The position numbers and the translations under genes were made by a program. DNA of 25,920 nucleotides from CAZMCH01 sp964564735 (GTDB lineage Bacteria > Poribacteria > DTPJ01): positions 1 to 25,920 of the forward strand of contig CAZMCH010000061.1 of the NCBI GenBank assembly GCA_964564735.1. Reading direction: 5' to 3'. This document shows, piece by piece, positions 22,932 through 25,920 of this stretch (position 1 is its first letter; every line of letters starts with the position of its first letter). The notes below the pieces were generated by a model. That model worked only from the letters and a program-made list of their open reading frames with translations. It made no database searches and was not told where the DNA came from.

Positions 22932-23705
22932 CTAGAATCTTCCAAATACATTAATAAATACTAGAAACATTAAAATAACAACTATAAAGATTATATCAGA
23001 AAAAGCCAATTTATTATATTCAAGCAATTTTACATTGCCATCAAATCCCCTTGAACACATGGCTAGATAGACTGTTTCACCTTTTTCATAGGATTTTATA
23101 AATAAAACACCAAGCATATTTGAAAGTGCTTTTATATTCAACCATCTTCGTTTACCTGCAGAACGTGAATCTTTTGCCCTTTTGAGTTTTTCTAGCTCAT
23201 CCTGAAGCACAAAAATATAACGATACATGAATGAGAAGATCATTATAAAAATCTTTGGTAATTTCAAGTCGCCAAGTGCTTTAAGTAAGTGATTAAATTT
23301 TGTGCTTGCAATTAACAACGTCATACAAAGCATTGATAATAATGCCTTTATTAAGACATTCCAAAATATTATTAAGCCTTCATAAGTGATTTTTAGATCA
23401 AATCCAAAAATAGAGTGACTCCATAAGGCTTCACCATCTTTTATAAAAGGCAGAAAAATAGCAATTAGCAAAATGAAGGGCATTACCATAATAAATCTTT
23501 TGAGGATATAAGATATTGGTATTTTGGAGAGAAATATTAGAATTAGTATTAGAAATCCATAAAGGGCAAAACTAATAAGTGCCTTTGGATTGGTCAAAAC
23601 TATTGATATAACCATAGCAATAATTAATATAGCTTTAGCTCTTGGATCAAGTCTATGAATAACGCTATTTATATCGCTATGGCTATCTATAAAATCGTGT
23701 TTCAT
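22932..23705 (-). CDS. nikQ: ECF-type nickel/cobalt transporter transmembrane coupling protein (NikQ/CbiQ)
   Basis: The T component, 257 residues with about six membrane helices. The two Ala-Arg-Gly-type coupling motifs that grip the ATPases fall at RAKDSRSAG (about 176-184) and LAMCSRGFDG (about 215-224); SRGF is diagnostic for CbiQ. The N-terminus carries the common HRLDPRAKAI block. The ATG at 23705 overlaps the stop of the preceding gene by four bases (ATGA), so synthesis is probably coupled to nikN. Confidence 0.9.
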   Translation of the reverse strand: MKHDFIDSHSDINSVIHRLDPRAKAILIIAMVISIVLTNPKALISFALYGFLILILIFLSKIPISYILKRFIMVMPFILLIAIFLPFIKDGEALWSHSIFGFDLKITYEGLIIFWNVLIKALLSMLCMTLLIASTKFNHLLKALGDLKLPKIFIMIFSFMYRYIFVLQDELEKLKRAKDSRSAGKRRWLNIKALSNMLGVLFIKSYEKGETVYLAMCSRGFDGNVKLLEYNKLAFSDIIFIVVILMFLVFINVFGRF

Positions 23706-23995
23706 TCGGATTTACGACTTTTTATCACAGTTGCCAATCCATATCCCAAACCAAAGAGGATAAGTGTTCCAACGATTCCAGCAATCCCAGTGGCAAGTTT
23801 TTCATTTTTAATACCGGGCATAGCATAATCAGGAACGGGGGCTTTAAGAGTAGGATCACCTTCGCCTTTTTCAAGGAATCCGAGATTTTCAGCAACTTTT
23901 TCAAGTCCGTCGGGTGAAGATGATGCAAATATAGAGATTATTCCCGCTAAAAACAAAGCAATTACAAGACCGATAATAATATCTTTTCTTTTCAT
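23702..23995 (-). CDS. nikN: PDGLE-domain accessory protein (NikN/CbiN-type)
   Basis: A 97-residue protein with two membrane helices (about 7-26 and 68-89) around an extracytoplasmic loop. The loop opens SSPDGLEKVAENLGF, the sequence that names the PDGLE domain. These small proteins assist the M component in metal capture; PDGLE versions are often, though not only, found with nickel systems. ATG 23995 follows AAAGGAAG and lies 12 bases after nikM. Confidence 0.85.
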   Translation of the reverse strand: MKRKDIIIGLVIALFLAGIISIFASSSPDGLEKVAENLGFLEKGEGDPTLKAPVPDYAMPGIKNEKLATGIAGIVGTLILFGLGYGLATVIKSRKSE

Positions 23996-24007
23996 GGCTT
24001 CTTTCCT

Positions 24008-24664
24008 TTATATTGAATCGCTGGCTAATGTGATCGATTTTTCATAAATCAAGTCAGAACGGACTTTTAGGACGAAACTAACTATCAATGTAGTTATAAT
24101 CGCTTCACCAATGCCGATAATTGCATGAACTCCAACCATCGCAGGGAAAACAACTCCAAACGGGGCTGTTCTTGAAATAGCAAGTTCAAGAGCGCAAGCA
24201 GCCGATGCAAGTATAACAGAAAACCAAGATGCAATAAATGTTGCAATTATAAGCCCCGAATCTGATTTTACAATCTTCCTTATACCTTTATAAGCCAGAT
24301 AACCACCCATAGTTCCGATTATCGCCATATTAAAGACATTTGCGCCCAGTGCAGTCAATCCGCCATCTTGAAATACTAGGCATTGAATTGTTAATACTGC
24401 ACTTATTACGATTGCACCCGCATAAGGTCCTAACAGAACAGCTGCTAATACTCCACCAAGAAGATGCCCAGAAGTTCCTCCGGCTATTGGAAAATTAAGC
24501 ATTTGTGCAGCAAATATAAAGGCACTCATTACCCCCATTAAAGGCACAATTTTTTCTTTTAATTGCTTTGAAGCTTGTTTAACGCTATAGGCTATTCCAC
24601 CAATTGAAAGTATCCATGTTGGTATCCAAGTGCTAGCTGTTAGAAATCCGTCTGGTATGTGCAT
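24008..24664 (-). CDS. nikM: ECF-type nickel/cobalt substrate-binding membrane protein (NikM/CbiM)
   Basis: The S component, 218 residues with about seven hydrophobic segments. The N-terminus MHIPDGFL is the invariant metal-binding start of CbiM/NikM, where the Met amine and His2 bind the metal; this fixes the start codon. AGGTSGHLLGG (about 61-71) carries the second ligand His, and GLTALGANVFNMAIIG (about 103-118) is the conserved third block. GAGGGGA precedes the ATG. It lies 44 bases after the outer-membrane protein gene, with no clear terminator between. Confidence 0.93.
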   Translation of the reverse strand: MHIPDGFLTASTWIPTWILSIGGIAYSVKQASKQLKEKIVPLMGVMSAFIFAAQMLNFPIAGGTSGHLLGGVLAAVLLGPYAGAIVISAVLTIQCLVFQDGGLTALGANVFNMAIIGTMGGYLAYKGIRKIVKSDSGLIIATFIASWFSVILASAACALELAISRTAPFGVVFPAMVGVHAIIGIGEAIITTLIVSFVLKVRSDLIYEKSITLASDSI

Positions 24665-24708
24665 ATATTTCCCCTCTATTTTAGATGATTATTTGAATTT
24701 TAACGCCA

Positions 24709-25698
24709 TTAGAAACTAATAGAAAGCTTACCAATAATTGAGTTTTCAGAAGATTCTCCATCATTGGTTCTTAAAAATTCTAATGCGAAATTTGACATAT
24801 CTTTATAAAGATCAAAGGAAATTAAACCACCAAAACGATCAATTGATTGATCGCTTGTTTCCTTATATCTCTCAAACTTACCTGCTAACTTGACTGGTGT
24901 ATTGGGTATTGAATAACCTAGTTCTGTATTAAATGTTTGTGGCTTAAACATATCTTCGCCTTCTATTTTTATATCCTCAAAAGCGGATATATACTCAGCC
25001 TCAAGAAATATTCCTTTTAATCCCAAACTAATAAATCCCCCAATTCCCATAGCTTTTTCTAATAATACAGAATCACCAATCATATCAGCTAAACCATCTG
25101 TGCCAGACATATTTGTAATAAACGATCCACCCAAAGATAAACTTATATCACCTTCTGGCAAAGTTAATGCTAATCTCGAAGCCATATCGTTTATGTGATC
25201 ATCACTTTGATTTAGATTTACATTTTCATTATATAGGGCAATAGATAAATCAATAATTTCTTGAAAACCTATAGAAACAAGCAATGCGACATTCTTTTTT
25301 TCTCCAATTTCCAATGAATATGGATCAGTAACAAAGTGTGAATTAAACTCACCAAAAGGAATTCCTATGCGTCCAAGTGCTAAAGAAAAGTCAAAAGGAA
25401 GTTTAATAGGCAAACCTATTGTAATAAATCCCTCATCTAAAGCTATATTTTCGTTATTTTCTCCCTGTTCATAAAGCAAGAGAATTTCTCCCGATAAATT
25501 GCTATTAAAAGTAGCATCTAAGCCTAATTCTACTGTTGCTAGAGCAAAATCGCTGGTCTTGAAATCTTCCAATGAGGCATAACCAAATTCCCCTTCGATA
25601 GTTCCGCTTATATTAATTGACTTTTCTGCTGAACCTTCTTCTGCATAAACAGAAAAAGCTAATAAACCAAAAATAACAAATAAAAAAACAGCGCGCAT
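24709..25698 (-). CDS. LbtU-like outer-membrane porin, candidate nickel channel
   Basis: A 329-residue protein with a clear signal peptide (cleavage after VYA, residue 19), alternating beta-strand composition and a terminal Phe (LSISF), the usual beta-barrel assembly signal. GRIGIPFGEFNSHFVTDPYS (110-129), followed by LEIGE, closely fits the signature of LbtU-family siderophore porins. Those proteins form outer-membrane channels; LbtU takes up legiobactin in Legionella without a TonB box. Here the gene lies between nikR (20 bases) and nikM (44 bases) on the same strand, behind a strong GGGAGGG ribosome site, so a role in nickel passage is inferred from context. Confidence 0.78.
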   Translation of the reverse strand: MRAVFLFVIFGLLAFSVYAEEGSAEKSINISGTIEGEFGYASLEDFKTSDFALATVELGLDATFNSNLSGEILLLYEQGENNENIALDEGFITIGLPIKLPFDFSLALGRIGIPFGEFNSHFVTDPYSLEIGEKKNVALLVSIGFQEIIDLSIALYNENVNLNQSDDHINDMASRLALTLPEGDISLSLGGSFITNMSGTDGLADMIGDSVLLEKAMGIGGFISLGLKGIFLEAEYISAFEDIKIEGEDMFKPQTFNTELGYSIPNTPVKLAGKFERYKETSDQSIDRFGGLISFDLYKDMSNFALEFLRTNDGESSENSIIGKLSISF

Positions 25699-25718
25699 CT
25701 TTACCCTCCCGAAATACG

Positions 25719-25920
25719 CTAGACCAGATTTTTGCCAGTTGTAGTCATGATAAGTTTTCCATGTTTGACGCCTTTTGTGCTTATCAGGCGATCTGCTATT
25801 TCTTTGACTTTACTGCCCTTGCCTTTTATGATCACTACTTCAAGGCAATTATTTTCGTCAATGTGAACGTGCATTGATGAAATTATTGACGAGTGATGGT
25901 CATGCTGATAATCTGTCAAA
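25719..25920 (-). CDS. nikR: Nickel-responsive regulator NikR, N-terminus beyond window
   Basis: The C-terminal 67 or so residues of NikR, a ribbon-helix-helix repressor whose ACT-like domain binds nickel. The ligand set is present: DHHSSII with His in the position of E. coli H76, then MHVHIDENNCLE giving the H87, H89 and C95 equivalents. GVKHGKLIMTTTGKNL is the typical ending of the longer NikR type. The first visible in-frame codon is TTG, which is internal; the DNA-binding half and any upstream operator lie outside the window. The stop lies 20 bases before the porin gene, suggesting that nikR leads the nickel transcript. Confidence 0.93.
   Translation of the reverse strand, partial: LTDYQHDHHSSIISSMHVHIDENNCLEVVIIKGKGSKVKEIADRLISTKGVKHGKLIMTTTGKNLV

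Noticed and set aside
22183..24664. Cobalt transporter for B12 synthesis (cbiMNQO)
   Set aside because: nikR and a PDGLE-type N protein in the same run favour nickel, although cobalt transport cannot be excluded from sequence.

Overview
The window is AT-rich bacterial DNA, dense with genes and probably chromosomal. It carries housekeeping genes: infC-rpmI-rplT, der and comEC. A signal-peptide-bearing outer-membrane beta-barrel protein indicates a diderm envelope. Around these lie catabolic genes (an M55 peptidase, an RraA-type aldolase, an amidohydrolase, two UroD-like proteins, a GH10 xylanase-like lipoprotein and a TIM-barrel glycosidase-like protein). This mix recalls uncultivated diderm lineages such as Poribacteria-like or related candidate phyla. 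That placement is an impression from gene content; no rRNA is present to test it.

Layout. Positions 1-12163 read on the minus strand: an amidohydrolase with its own promoter, then a tightly packed run of seven genes (uroD-like, GH10, moeA, hlyD-like, uroD-like, MFS, UPF0104 flippase-like) behind a promoter near 10466-10494, then rraA and the start of an M55 D-aminopeptidase gene cut by the left edge. Two gene-poor gaps (10427-10942 and 12164-12800) hold promoters and what look like frameshifted gene remnants. Positions 12698-22094 read on the plus strand: a strong extended -10 promoter, infC with a forced non-canonical AUA start, rpmI, rplT, a YqzL-like small gene and a terminator; then a diverged cyclase-family protein, a broken gene, the coupled rbsK-der-comEC run and the glycosidase-like gene. 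Positions 22183-25920 read on the minus strand and form a nickel module: end of nikR, an LbtU-like outer-membrane porin, then nikM, nikN (PDGLE), nikQ and nikO of an ECF-type transporter.

How the genes work together. The right-hand module is a coherent nickel system: a nickel-sensing repressor, a candidate outer-membrane channel and an inner-membrane energy-coupling importer, probably one transcript. The infC operon has the familiar translation-factor layout, and the rare start codon fits IF3 autoregulation. The seven-gene minus-strand run has no textbook logic and is the best candidate for an undescribed functional association. Several small regions (10565-10860, 12368-12645, 15210-15694) look like decayed or frameshifted coding DNA. 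I saw no tRNA, rRNA, CRISPR array or intact insertion sequence.
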